The notes under the pieces: model-generated
Told to the model about the DNA's origin: nothing
Seen by the model: only the letters and a program-made list of their open reading frames with translations
Databases searched by the model: none
NCBI GenBank assembly: GCA_027485405.1
Contig: JAIXRB010000106.1
Coordinates: forward strand, 1 to 21,857
Direction: 5' to 3'
DNA length: 21,857 nucleotides
Source of the DNA: Leptospiraceae bacterium
Lineage (GTDB): Bacteria > Spirochaetota > Leptospiria > Leptospirales > Leptospiraceae
Shown: positions 14,079 to 21,857 of the stretch, one piece after another
Position numbering within the stretch: position 1 is the first letter of the stretch
How the letters are laid out: each line of letters opens with the position of its first letter
Made by a program: the position numbers and the translations under genes

Positions 14079-15564
14079 TGTCCCTCCCAATTTGCATGAG
14101 CTTGGACCAATACTGCAGACTACCCTTCTGGGTCTGCCAGCTGTAAAAAACGGGAGCATTCTCTCCCATAAGGGATGTCAGTCTTTCGGATATTTCAAGA
14201 TAGGACAATATCTCATCTAAGAGGGATAAGTATGCCTCTTCAAATTGTCTTCTATAAGGTAGAATCGCGGTGTTTTTTTCGGTTTGGTTTTGGGTTTTGC
14301 TACGTGCTTTGGCGTATTGAATTTCTTCGTATGCGTTTGTGACCTTTATTTCTTTGTGGAGAATGCTATCATACTGGATTTTGATTTTTTTCAATAAGTT
14401 CTTTGTTTCAGCGATTTGGCTTTTTTCTTTTTGCAGTAGGGAGAGTTTAGCTTCAATATAACGAGCCTCCATCTCGTTCTGAGTCGCATCTCCACCTAAT
14501 GTATCTAAAATCCCCAAGTTTCCACTTTGAAAGCTATTTCTTCCCATTCCCACTGGGCTTGTTCCAAAGCCAGGAACTCTTTGGAATCCAGAACCATCGG
14601 GCTGGTAGCCGTTCAGTGAACTTGTGTTTAGGTGACTTCCTCCAAAAGGCATGGAGACTTGGAAGTTCCAACCGGCAATCTCCTTCGAAAAATCTTTTCC
14701 ATCTAGACTGTTCTTTCCATAGTAAGCACCAATATGGACTTTTGGAATCCAATCGGTTTCCGAATTTTCTTTTTCCAGTTTGATTTTTTCCAAAAGCAAA
14801 CGGCTTTTCTTTGCATCTCGGCAATCTACGAGTAGAGTTTCTATTTCTATATCTGTTAGTTCTTGGAATCGTTCCACTCTTAGGTCACTTGGGAAGAACT
14901 CTTGGAGGCGAACAGGTTCAGAATCCTCCCAAAAACTCAAATCCTTCAGCTGAGAAAGAGCCTTTTCCTTCTCCCAAAGGAGAGTTTTCCATTGAAATTC
15001 AATATCACCTAAATTCGCTTTTTTCTTTAGAATCTCCAACTGAGAGAGCGCGCCCGCGTCCCATATTTTTTCTAGCTTTGAGAAATGTTCTTTTTCTTCA
15101 TCTAGTCTTCGCCTTATGATCGCTTCTCGGACACAAAGAGCCTGCCATTTGAAAACGAGCTTTCGAAGCTCAGACTCCAATCCGTCTTGCTCTTTCTTGG
15201 ATTCCCAAAGGTAGATTTGTTCGGCAAGTTTAGCTATTTCCCATTGTCTGTTAGCCACCCCTCCATCCCAAAGCAGTTGTTGGACATTGAGACGAACATC
15301 TTGGTAGCGAGAATCTGCCTGGTTTTCTCCCAGATTTTTGATCCCAAAGTAACCAAGGCTGACCTTAGGAAAGAATTCGCGGAATTTATCCCTGCCCAGA
15401 GCTTCTAATGCCTGTTTTTTGGTTCTGAACAAAAGACCTAGTTTTCGATTCGCCTTTGCCTCTTCTAAAAAAAGGGACAAAGTCAGATCTTTGGGTGTCA
15501 TCTCTGCAAATAGGGGTAAACTCAAACCCAACCAAAGCATTAGTTTATTCTGAAATAACTTCAT
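14071..15564 (-). CDS. TolC-like outer membrane protein (OEP family)
   Basis: The 497-residue protein has a signal peptide (about 1-19, ending LPLFA-EM) and long amphipathic helices with the layout of outer membrane efflux proteins: DLTLSLFLEEAKANRKLGLL at the N terminus, KVSLGYFGIKNLG strands after the first helix, a second half with WIPKVHIGAYYGK and NFQVSMPFGGS strands, then a helical C terminus. Such proteins form trimeric channels from outer membrane into periplasm for drug efflux or type I secretion. An ATG at 15564 behind GAGGA was chosen over the upstream in-frame start at 15591. No inner-membrane pump or membrane-fusion protein is in the operon; three small envelope proteins follow instead, so the inner partner is unknown. 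Length is slightly above typical TolC family members. Confidence 0.78.
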   Translation of the reverse strand: MKLFQNKLMLWLGLSLPLFAEMTPKDLTLSLFLEEAKANRKLGLLFRTKKQALEALGRDKFREFFPKVSLGYFGIKNLGENQADSRYQDVRLNVQQLLWDGGVANRQWEIAKLAEQIYLWESKKEQDGLESELRKLVFKWQALCVREAIIRRRLDEEKEHFSKLEKIWDAGALSQLEILKKKANLGDIEFQWKTLLWEKEKALSQLKDLSFWEDSEPVRLQEFFPSDLRVERFQELTDIEIETLLVDCRDAKKSRLLLEKIKLEKENSETDWIPKVHIGAYYGKNSLDGKDFSKEIAGWNFQVSMPFGGSHLNTSSLNGYQPDGSGFQRVPGFGTSPVGMGRNSFQSGNLGILDTLGGDATQNEMEARYIEAKLSLLQKEKSQIAETKNLLKKIKIQYDSILHKEIKVTNAYEEIQYAKARSKTQNQTEKNTAILPYRRQFEEAYLSLLDEILSYLEISERLTSLMGENAPVFYSWQTQKGSLQYWSKLMQIGRDND

Positions 15565-15688
15565 TGTAAATTCCTCGCTAAGGAAGGGCAAAGAAGCGAT
15601 CTGACTGGCTCTTAGGAGGGAACTTTTTTTACTCCTTAAGAAAAAATTTAGATTTCCTAGCGATGGACGAAGAACAGTCTTTCTTAAG
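15565..15688. promoter_or_regulatory. Divergent intergenic region with imperfect inverted repeat
   Basis: This 124-bp region lies between two divergent genes and must hold both promoters. TCTTAGGAG (15610-15618) and CTCCTTAAGA (15632-15641) form an inverted repeat with one inserted base, separated by a T-rich spacer. It could be an operator or a transcribed hairpin. No clear -35/-10 pair was found. Confidence 0.3.
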
Positions 15689-17452
15689 ATGAAAAGAGAG
15701 CTAAAAAAGTCAGTTTTAGGATTCCATGTGCCGTATTGGTTTTGGTTTATCTCTTTACAAATCCTTCTCTCCGGAACCTATATCCTGTTTTCAAAAATCG
15801 GCTTTCGCCTTGCCTTTTTGAATAGTCAGGTCTCCCCTGTTTGGCCACCGGAAGGCATGGGACTCACCTCACTTTTGCTCGCTGGCAATTCTGCGCTTCC
15901 TGGATTGTTTCTTGGAGCCTTTTTAGCAAATCTTTTGAACAATCCCCATTTGCCTACTGCACTGATCATTGGATTTGGCAATACACTCAGTTCCTTTATA
16001 AATTTTAGCATCTTAAAAAGACTCTCCGGCGGAATCGATCCTCTCTATTCCACTAGAACCCTCATCATCTTCACTGCCCTTAGTTCGATTGTTGGGTCTC
16101 TCGTTAGTGCTGGACTCGGTGTCACAAGTCTTTTGTACTTTGGATTTTTGCCCAAAGAAGTGTATTGGAATGTTTTTTTTACTTGGTTCTCTGGGGAAAT
16201 GCAAGGTTTTCTGATAGTAGCTCCCCTGCTCTATGTTTGGTTACAACGAGAACGATCATTGTCTCTCAAGCTTTGGAGAAAATTAGAATTCATTATTTTA
16301 ATAGGTCTCGTCTACATTTCTGGAAAAATCGCTTTTTCCGATGTTTTACCCCTATTGTTTCTTCCTATACCTTTTTTAATTCTAATGGCACTCCGCTTTC
16401 GAGAATGGGGAGCTACACTTGCCGCGGCAGTACTGTCTTTCACAGCTGTTTTGCAGACCATCGAAGGAACAGGCGTTTTCGCCATGAAGAACCTTTCAGG
16501 TGGAGTTTCAATCAATGATACCTTGATCTACCTAGATGGATTTCTTTTCAGCATCAATGGCATAGCATATTTGCTAGTTGTTGTTACCCGAGAAAGAGAG
16601 AGGGCACAAAGAGAAGCCGTCCACAGCCTAGAAGCTATAAATCAAATGAAGGAAGCCGCTAACGAAGATTTGGAGAGAAAGGTCGAAGAACGCACTTTGA
16701 TCATCCAAAAACAGGCAACGGAGATCGAAAAACAATTGGATGTAGCAAAACGAATCCAAGAATCACTTTTTCCTTCCAGCTTGCCAAAACTCCCAGAATT
16801 GGAAGTGGCATTCCAAAACGAACCCATGATGAAAGTGGGTGGAGACCTGCTTGCCATCCATTTAACTGAAAACCGACGAACACTTGGGGTTTTTATCTGC
16901 GATGTGAGTGGACATGGAATCCCAGCCGCGTTCTTATCCGCTTTGGTAAAAATGTCGCTTTCCTATTGGAACAAACACCTTGCCGAACTCAACCAAAGTT
17001 TCAAAGAGCTCCGAAACCAAATCAAAGAGAACCTTAAAGGTCATTTTGTAACGGCTAGTGCTGTGACTGTTGACCTTGATCGAAAAATTTTAACCTTTGT
17101 GAGAGCAGGACACTTCCCCTTGTACATAATCAAAGAAGACGGAAGACTGATCACACTTTCTCCTGCGGGAAAAATCATTGCAGAACTTTTTGAACCCAAA
17201 ACCGAAGAACTAGAATACTCTTATGAAAAAAATGACATTGTAGTTTTGCCCACAGATGGATTAACAGAAGCAAGACCTCCCAAAGGGGGTGATTTTTTTG
17301 GAGAAGAAAAACTTCTCGATCTGCTGATTTCTCTCCGACACGAACCTTTAGAACAAATGAAGAGAAAGGTCTTTGATTCCGTGGTTCAATATTCTGGTGG
17401 CAAAGAACTCCTCGCCGATGACTTAACTCTCGTATTGTTAAAGTTCAATTGA
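15689..17452 (+). CDS. MASE1-domain membrane protein with PP2C-type (SpoIIE/RsbU) phosphatase domain
   Basis: The 587-residue inner-membrane signalling protein has an N-terminal MASE1 sensor of about eight membrane helices (about 15-305; VSPVWPPEGMGLTSLLL and GAFLANLLNNP are typical), a coiled coil (about 305-355), and a C-terminal PP2C_SIG/SpoIIE phosphatase. Metal-binding aspartates are visible: Asp386 in VGGDLLAI, Asp405 in ICDVSGHGIPAA, the TDGLTEARPP motif, and Asp577-Asp578 in LADDLTLVLL. Relatives dephosphorylate anti-sigma-factor antagonists (STAS proteins) or other phospho-Ser/Thr proteins in response to membrane signals. No STAS or anti-sigma gene is in the window, so its target is elsewhere. 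The ATG has a weak ribosome site; a 9-codon frame at 15663-15692 ends in an ATGA overlap with it. The oxidoreductase gene begins 30 nt downstream. Confidence 0.9.
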   Translation: MKRELKKSVLGFHVPYWFWFISLQILLSGTYILFSKIGFRLAFLNSQVSPVWPPEGMGLTSLLLAGNSALPGLFLGAFLANLLNNPHLPTALIIGFGNTLSSFINFSILKRLSGGIDPLYSTRTLIIFTALSSIVGSLVSAGLGVTSLLYFGFLPKEVYWNVFFTWFSGEMQGFLIVAPLLYVWLQRERSLSLKLWRKLEFIILIGLVYISGKIAFSDVLPLLFLPIPFLILMALRFREWGATLAAAVLSFTAVLQTIEGTGVFAMKNLSGGVSINDTLIYLDGFLFSINGIAYLLVVVTRERERAQREAVHSLEAINQMKEAANEDLERKVEERTLIIQKQATEIEKQLDVAKRIQESLFPSSLPKLPELEVAFQNEPMMKVGGDLLAIHLTENRRTLGVFICDVSGHGIPAAFLSALVKMSLSYWNKHLAELNQSFKELRNQIKENLKGHFVTASAVTVDLDRKILTFVRAGHFPLYIIKEDGRLITLSPAGKIIAELFEPKTEELEYSYEKNDIVVLPTDGLTEARPPKGGDFFGEEKLLDLLISLRHEPLEQMKRKVFDSVVQYSGGKELLADDLTLVLLKFN

Positions 17453-17482
17453 CATCTTAATCTAATTCAGGAGACAATCCAA

Positions 17483-18016
17483 ATGGCAAAAGTTCTCTAT
17501 TACTTTGTTCATCCTCAATTCGAAAAATCTAAAGTAAACCGACTGCTTTTACAAGCAATTCCAACAAATGATAACTTAGTCTTTCGAGATCTCTATGAAC
17601 TCTATCCAAAATTTCGAATCAACATAAAGGCAGAACAGAAGCTAGTCCTTGAAGCGGAAACCATTGTTTGGCATCATCCCTTGTATTGGTACAGTTGCCC
17701 TCCCCTTATGAAACTTTGGATTGACCAAGTGCTCGAACTGGGCTGGGCATACGGTCCTGGAGGGGACAAGCTCCAAGGCAAAAAATGGCTCCAAGTCATT
17801 TCGACAGGTGGAAAGGAAGAGGCGTGTACTCGAGAAGGCTATCATGGGTTTACAATGAAAGAATTTCTTTTGCCTTTTTACAGGACAGCAACTCTTTGCG
17901 GAATGGAGTTTCTCGACCCTTTTCTAACACAGGGTAGCTTTCAGCAAACGGAGAGTAGCCTAATCCCTATAAAGAAATCCCTCACCAATCGAATTTTGGA
18001 GTGTTTGGGAGAATAG
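17483..18016 (+). CDS. kefF: KefF/KefG-like flavodoxin-fold NAD(P)H oxidoreductase, Kef ancillary subunit
   Basis: The 177-residue cytoplasmic protein matches the length and motifs of Kef ancillary subunits and related NAD(P)H:quinone reductases: VLYYFVHP (phosphate/FMN loop region), IVWHHPLYWYSCPPLMKLWIDQVL, the WAYGPGGDKLQGKKW segment and ISTGGKEEA. KefF and KefG are FMN proteins that bind and fully activate KefC and KefB; KefF also reduces quinones and electrophiles. The next gene, 1 nt downstream, encodes a Kef-type antiporter, which settles the functional assignment. CAGGAGA before the ATG is a good ribosome site. The symbol is by family; KefG is equally possible. It is probably co-transcribed with the phosphatase gene upstream (30-nt gap). 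Confidence 0.85.
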   Translation: MAKVLYYFVHPQFEKSKVNRLLLQAIPTNDNLVFRDLYELYPKFRINIKAEQKLVLEAETIVWHHPLYWYSCPPLMKLWIDQVLELGWAYGPGGDKLQGKKWLQVISTGGKEEACTREGYHGFTMKEFLLPFYRTATLCGMEFLDPFLTQGSFQQTESSLIPIKKSLTNRILECLGE

Positions 18017-18017
18017 T

Positions 18018-19850
18018 ATGCACGAAACTAGTTTTTTTCTTCAGGCCATCATTTACCTTTCTGCGGCCGTAATTTTTGTTCCGCTCGCGGCACGATTGGG
18101 ACTCGGTTCCGTTTTGGGTTATCTCATAGCGGGCATTGGAATTGGTCCCGCTGGACTTGGACTCATAGGACAAGGCCAGGATCTACTTCATTTTGCAGAA
18201 TTTGGAGTGGTTATGATGCTCTTCGTGATTGGGCTAGAACTAGAACTTCCGCTACTTTGGAAGTTAAAAAATTGGCTCATTGGCCTGGGAGGTCTTCAGG
18301 TTGTTTTTACTACCTTAATTCTGTTTGGTGTTTTTTATTCGATATTTGGAAATTGGAAAGAAGGCTTGGCTATTGGAATGATTTTATCAATGTCTTCCAC
18401 TGCAATCGTATTACAAACTCTAAACGAAAAAGGCTTAATGAAGACCCAGAGTGGTCAGGGGGCTTTTAGCGTCCTTCTTTTTCAAGATATGGCAGTAATT
18501 CCCATGCTTGCCATCTTTCCACTTTTAGCCACATATCCAGTTTTAGTTGAGGCAGAAAAAGGAGCCTTGGATAGTTTTCCAGCTTGGCTAAAGACAGTTT
18601 TCGTTCTTTTGGCAATTGGAAGCATAGTGTTTTTAGGTAGATTTGCTCTAAACCCACTGTTTCATTTGTTGGCTAAGACTCGCCTAAGAGAAGTGTTTAC
18701 TGCCGCTTCTTTGCTATTGGTTCTCTTAATTGCTCAGCTTATGACAGTTGTGGGCTTGAGCCCTGCACTTGGCACTTTTCTTGCCGGTGTCGTGCTTGCC
18801 ACTTCCGAGTTTAGACATGAACTAGAAAGCGACTTAGAACCCTTTAAAGGACTGCTTTTAGGCCTTTTCTTTATCAGTGTAGGTGCCTCTCTAAGCATCG
18901 AAATCATCCAAAAAGAACCATTACAGATCTTTAGTTTGGTGACCTTGATTCTTTTTGTCAAAATCTTAGTATTGCTCGTTTTAAGTAAGATTTTCTCTTT
19001 TTCTTTGGACCAGAGTTTATTTTTTGCTCTTTCTCTCTCTCAGGTTGGGGAATTCGCATTTGTTTTGTTCACCTTTTCTTTGCAAAACGGCATTCTCTCT
19101 GAAAATATAGTAGCTCTACTGGTGGCGAGTACTGCAATTTCCATGGGACTCACTCCATTACTCCTCCTGCTATACGAAAAAGTCATTTTACCCAGGATCT
19201 CTTTGGTAAAATCCTCTTTGGGAACAGCCCCAGAGATCATTGAAGAACAACACCCTGTCATCATTGCTGGCTTTGGAAAGTATGGAAATATGTTGGGTCG
19301 TTTCCTTCGAGTCAATCAAATTCCAATGACAATCATTGACGATGACAGTGAACGTATGGAAGTCTTATCTAAATTTGGATTTAAGGTTTACTTTGGCGAT
19401 CCCAGTCGTCACCAGTTGCTCGAATCCGCTGGAGCCCACAAAGCAAAGTTAATTGTGGCAAGTATGGACACGTTTGAAAAACAAAAGGAAGTGATAGAGA
19501 CTGCTAAAAAACATTTTCCAAAGATTCCAATTTTGGCCCGTGCAGGAGATAGAGAAGAGGCGTATACCTTAAAGGATCTCGGTGCCGATTTTGTCTTTCG
19601 AGAGACCAGGGAATCCGCTGTGGAAATGGGGAAACTAGTCCTCAGGCAAATGGGAAAGAGGGCAAACCAAGCAGAGCAAATGGCATTTGATTTCCTCACT
19701 CATGATGAGGAAGGCTTTGAAGAACTCTTTCAACACCGAGCAGATCGAAAAACATATATCTCACTCGCCAAACAGAGAAATGCAGAACTAGAGCGTTTGA
19801 TTCTTTCGGAGACTCCCGAAGCAGATAAAGACAATCACGGCTGGGATTAA
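18018..19850 (+). CDS. kefC: Kef-type glutathione-regulated K+/H+ antiporter (CPA2 family)
   Basis: The 610-residue inner-membrane protein has a CPA2 transport domain of about 12-13 helices (1-385) and a C-terminal RCK/TrkA-N nucleotide-binding domain (about 412-530, IIAGFGKYGNMLG). The ion-site aspartate is Asp157 in LLFQDMAVIP. The loop HELESDLEPFKGLLLGLFF (from His267) corresponds to the regulatory HALESDIEP loop of Escherichia coli Kef proteins, with Ala replaced by Glu. FRETRESAVEMGKLVL near residue 530 matches the KefB/KefC regulatory region. Such systems are held closed by glutathione and opened by glutathione adducts, acidifying the cytoplasm to protect from electrophiles. Whether this organism uses glutathione or another thiol is not shown here. 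Length lies between KefB and KefC of E. coli; the symbol is by family only. Confidence 0.88.
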   Translation: MHETSFFLQAIIYLSAAVIFVPLAARLGLGSVLGYLIAGIGIGPAGLGLIGQGQDLLHFAEFGVVMMLFVIGLELELPLLWKLKNWLIGLGGLQVVFTTLILFGVFYSIFGNWKEGLAIGMILSMSSTAIVLQTLNEKGLMKTQSGQGAFSVLLFQDMAVIPMLAIFPLLATYPVLVEAEKGALDSFPAWLKTVFVLLAIGSIVFLGRFALNPLFHLLAKTRLREVFTAASLLLVLLIAQLMTVVGLSPALGTFLAGVVLATSEFRHELESDLEPFKGLLLGLFFISVGASLSIEIIQKEPLQIFSLVTLILFVKILVLLVLSKIFSFSLDQSLFFALSLSQVGEFAFVLFTFSLQNGILSENIVALLVASTAISMGLTPLLLLLYEKVILPRISLVKSSLGTAPEIIEEQHPVIIAGFGKYGNMLGRFLRVNQIPMTIIDDDSERMEVLSKFGFKVYFGDPSRHQLLESAGAHKAKLIVASMDTFEKQKEVIETAKKHFPKIPILARAGDREEAYTLKDLGADFVFRETRESAVEMGKLVLRQMGKRANQAEQMAFDFLTHDEEGFEELFQHRADRKTYISLAKQRNAELERLILSETPEADKDNHGWD

Positions 19851-19882
19851 AAAAAAAGGCCTAGATTTAAACACCCTAGGCC
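19849..19882 (-). terminator. Rho-independent terminator of the leftward glycosyltransferase gene
   Basis: GGCCTAG (19858-19864) and CTAGGCC (19876-19882) form a perfect 7-bp stem. On the minus strand the stem is followed by nine T residues (complement of 19857-19849). On the plus strand no T tract follows, so it should act mainly on leftward transcripts. The T tract overlaps the last bases of the antiporter stop codon. Confidence 0.75.
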
Positions 19883-19935
19883 CTAAAAAACCAGACTTAC
19901 ACAATTTAGCCTACTCTTTAAATCGAGAGATTCGG

Positions 19936-21624
19936 CTATTTTCCCCGAAGTTTTTTTAGCCAAACTAAAGAAATTTTTTGGGTTTGGCTTTTTCTGGTTT
20001 CTGGATTTATAAAAGCATACGTTGGAGTGGCTACTTTGTAAGAATCCAGCTCAAGCACGGTCTCAAGTACATATCCTTTTCCAGCCATTTTTAGAAATTC
20101 TTGGTTCGCGGAGGAAGGCAAAATAAATAGTCTTTGGTTGCTAGACTCAAAGATTTCATGAATTTTTTTTGATTCATAGACACTTCGCCTGTATCTCTCT
20201 GCATAAAAAGGATACGAACGCTTTGAATGCGAAATATGATATGTGTAGATCTCAGATTCATTAGGTTCTAGCTCTTTGATCTTTTCACCAAAGGCTTTTC
20301 CAGGTTGGAAGCTTACAAGAAAGGGATAATAGTAAAAACTGATAGATCCAAACAATAAAAAGTAAGAAAGACAAATTGCTAGTATTGGACTTGGAACCTT
20401 TTTTGAGAAAAGTAAAAAAACCGAAATAGTGATCGCCATGGCAACAAAATATGTGCTAGTGGCAAGCCCTGACTCAAAGGGCAATACTAAAAAGGCAATA
20501 AGATACAGAAAAGCAATTGGATAGAATCCGTTTAACATCCATTTTTTCTTAGGATCAGCCAAAATGGAATCTAGGGCATTTCCAAAGAAGAGACTGGCTC
20601 CAGGCAAAACCCAATATACATATTGAGGGAGAGGGTAGCGAGAAAAGGAAATTAGAAAAAGGAAAAGAAACAACCAAAAAGGCACAACAAAGTCTTTAGA
20701 AGCAAAAGCATTGGTTCTTAGTTTAGTAAAGAAGTTAGAATCACTTTTCTCCTTAAAGAATTTTACAACTTCTGCAAAACTAAATAAAATGAGGGGAAAA
20801 ATAGCCGATCCAAACGCCCATCCAAAGCTTTTGTAAAAGTAAAACGGATCAAATTTAACATTGTACATCTCTTTGTAAAAACGCCCGAACGACTGAATCC
20901 AGAGAAAAAAAGCAGGACCATAGGAATGAAATTCTAAGAACAATAAGTAGCACCAAATGGCAGGCATGCTCACCAAAGAAAAAATTCCCGACGGAATGCG
21001 AAGTGACAAAAGCAACTTCCAATCTCTGCGGAATAAAATATCTCCCCCAATGGCAATTCCAGGAATCACAACACTGATCGGCCCTTTGGTGATAAAACCC
21101 AACGACATCAAAAAATACATAAAACAATAAAAAGCCGGATTCCTCTTTCTTCCCAAATAGTAAAAATGAAAGGTGAAGATCAAATAGGACGTGAGGTAGA
21201 TATCAATCTTTGGATCGACCACCATTGCATAGAAGCCAGGGGCCAGTAAATAAAACAGACAAGCAAACAAGGCTTTTCTGGTTGAGCCCCAAATCAAAAC
21301 ACTGGTATGATAGAGAGAGAACAAAGAAAGCAGGCTGATCAAAAGCACTGGGATTCTAAATCCCAAATTGCTGATTCCGAAGATTGAAAAAGAACCGGCA
21401 ATGGTCCAAAAGGTTAAAATCGGTTTGTCTAAGTACCTTCGACCGTTATCTACTAGGCGAAAAATATTTCCATCCTGAACCATCTCACGACCAATCTCAG
21501 CGTACTGCGCGGAATCGATATCAATCACATCGAGTGAAATGGTTCCAAGGAACGGAATAAATAGAATGCTGATTAGAATTATGTAAATCCGAGTTTCGTT
21601 AAAAAATGAATTCAAAGCCTTCAC
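19936..21624 (-). CDS. GT39/ArnT-like membrane glycosyltransferase
   Basis: The 562-residue polytopic protein belongs to the PMT/ArnT-type (GT-C fold) family, which transfers sugars from polyprenyl-phosphate donors at the outer face of the inner membrane to lipid or protein. The first periplasmic loop has IDIDSAQYAEIGREM, equivalent to the DEARYAEI motif with the Asp kept and the Glu replaced by Ser, then DNGRRYLDKPILTFW, typical of ArnT relatives (KPPL-type). Around eleven hydrophobic segments and a soluble C-terminal part (about 465-562) follow. The frame reaches a TTG at 21669, but a GTG at 21624-21622 gives a more natural N terminus (MKALNSFFNETR then membrane helix) and overlaps the upstream frame's stop as GTGA. 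Acceptor unknown; lipid A or lipoprotein glycosylation are possibilities. Confidence 0.82.
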   Translation of the reverse strand: MKALNSFFNETRIYIILISILFIPFLGTISLDVIDIDSAQYAEIGREMVQDGNIFRLVDNGRRYLDKPILTFWTIAGSFSIFGISNLGFRIPVLLISLLSLFSLYHTSVLIWGSTRKALFACLFYLLAPGFYAMVVDPKIDIYLTSYLIFTFHFYYLGRKRNPAFYCFMYFLMSLGFITKGPISVVIPGIAIGGDILFRRDWKLLLSLRIPSGIFSLVSMPAIWCYLLFLEFHSYGPAFFLWIQSFGRFYKEMYNVKFDPFYFYKSFGWAFGSAIFPLILFSFAEVVKFFKEKSDSNFFTKLRTNAFASKDFVVPFWLFLFLFLISFSRYPLPQYVYWVLPGASLFFGNALDSILADPKKKWMLNGFYPIAFLYLIAFLVLPFESGLATSTYFVAMAITISVFLLFSKKVPSPILAICLSYFLLFGSISFYYYPFLVSFQPGKAFGEKIKELEPNESEIYTYHISHSKRSYPFYAERYRRSVYESKKIHEIFESSNQRLFILPSSANQEFLKMAGKGYVLETVLELDSYKVATPTYAFINPETRKSQTQKISLVWLKKLRGK

Positions 21625-21827
21625 TCTAAAGAATCCATCTGCTGTAGACAGGTCGCAAATCCCTGGCAAGAGTCACCTACTTGTTCGTAACACTGTAAAA
21701 TGTCGCTATTATGAGTTGTGCACCCATCCAAGCAAGAAATTCTGCCTTGCTTTTTGATTTCAGGAGAAAAGGTCTGCTTTAATGACTTTTCTGTACAACT
21801 AACAAAGATAGCACAGATCTGGTTGCA
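21621..21827 (-). other. Cysteine-rich open frame overlapping the glycosyltransferase start, start codon not visible
   Basis: On the minus strand, 68 codons lie open between a TAA (21830-21828) and a TGA (21623-21621) that overlaps the GTG of the next gene. The peptide is strikingly Cys-rich (eight Cys; for example SCLDGCTTHNSDILQCYEQ and GDSCQGFATCLQQ) and has IFVSC-TEKS, which resembles a lipobox followed by a mature lipoprotein. There is no ATG or GTG in frame; the only TTG lies within SCLDGC. A hydrophobic VLSLLVV stretch occurs in another frame just upstream, so a frameshift between signal peptide and mature part is possible, making this a pseudogene or a sequencing error. The coding appearance plus the GTGA overlap argues that it is, or recently was, a gene. 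Confidence 0.45.
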
Positions 21828-21857
21828 TTATAGCTCTACGGGGTCTTGGCATGCCAG

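Noticed and set aside
21625..21669. TTG start of the glycosyltransferase at 21669
   Set aside because: AGGTGA lies just upstream, so it cannot be excluded, but the extra 15 residues lie over a Cys-rich frame on the same strand and the GTG at 21624 gives a normal N terminus with a GTGA overlap.

Overview
The window reads as chromosomal DNA of a spirochaete of the genus Leptospira. This is inferred from gene content only: many lipoproteins with relaxed lipoboxes, a putative-Ig plus NHL-repeat lipoprotein, a FecR-domain lipoprotein, sensor kinases with 7TMR-DISM-type architecture, and a moderately AT-rich composition. The species cannot be fixed. No rRNA, tRNA, CRISPR array, insertion sequence or phage gene was seen.

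Layout. (1) 1-675: a leftward gene running off the left edge encodes a retropepsin-like aspartic protease. It is preceded one base upstream by an unexplained short open frame, then a gene-poor stretch. (2) 676-2259: NHL-repeat lipoprotein, rightward. (3) 2400-4289: leftward DISM-type histidine kinase. (4) 4682-11079: a rightward, tightly packed set of five genes: FecR lipoprotein, membrane protein with PGxGQ-type repeats, Asp-box lipoprotein, NarL-type response regulator, and a second DISM histidine kinase paralogous to the first. (5) 11152-12141: a CitE/HpcH-type lyase alone between two hairpins. (6) 15564 down to 12226: a leftward four-gene operon: TolC-like outer membrane protein, Ig-like proline-rich lipoprotein, small lipoprotein, small membrane protein. 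Its genes overlap or lie 1 nt apart. (7) 15689-19850, rightward: MASE1-PP2C phosphatase, then a KefF/KefG-like oxidoreductase and a KefB/KefC-type K+/H+ antiporter. (8) 21624 down to 19936: leftward GT39/ArnT-like glycosyltransferase, with its own terminator and a cysteine-rich upstream reading frame that it overlaps by GTGA.

Working model. The two kinases and the response regulator probably form a signalling system around envelope lipoproteins. Both kinases share an unusual ATP-binding region in which the DxGxG (G1) box is not recognisable. The NHL and FecR lipoprotein genes carry a nearly identical 28-bp element (25/28 identical) with a CAATATTG palindrome just upstream of -35-like hexamers, so they are probably co-regulated. 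The Kef pair is a standard electrophile/pH-protection module; its linkage to a PP2C-type phosphatase is less usual. The most interesting points are the shared promoter element, the kinase subfamily, the TolC operon that lacks pump subunits, and the short coding frames at both window edges.
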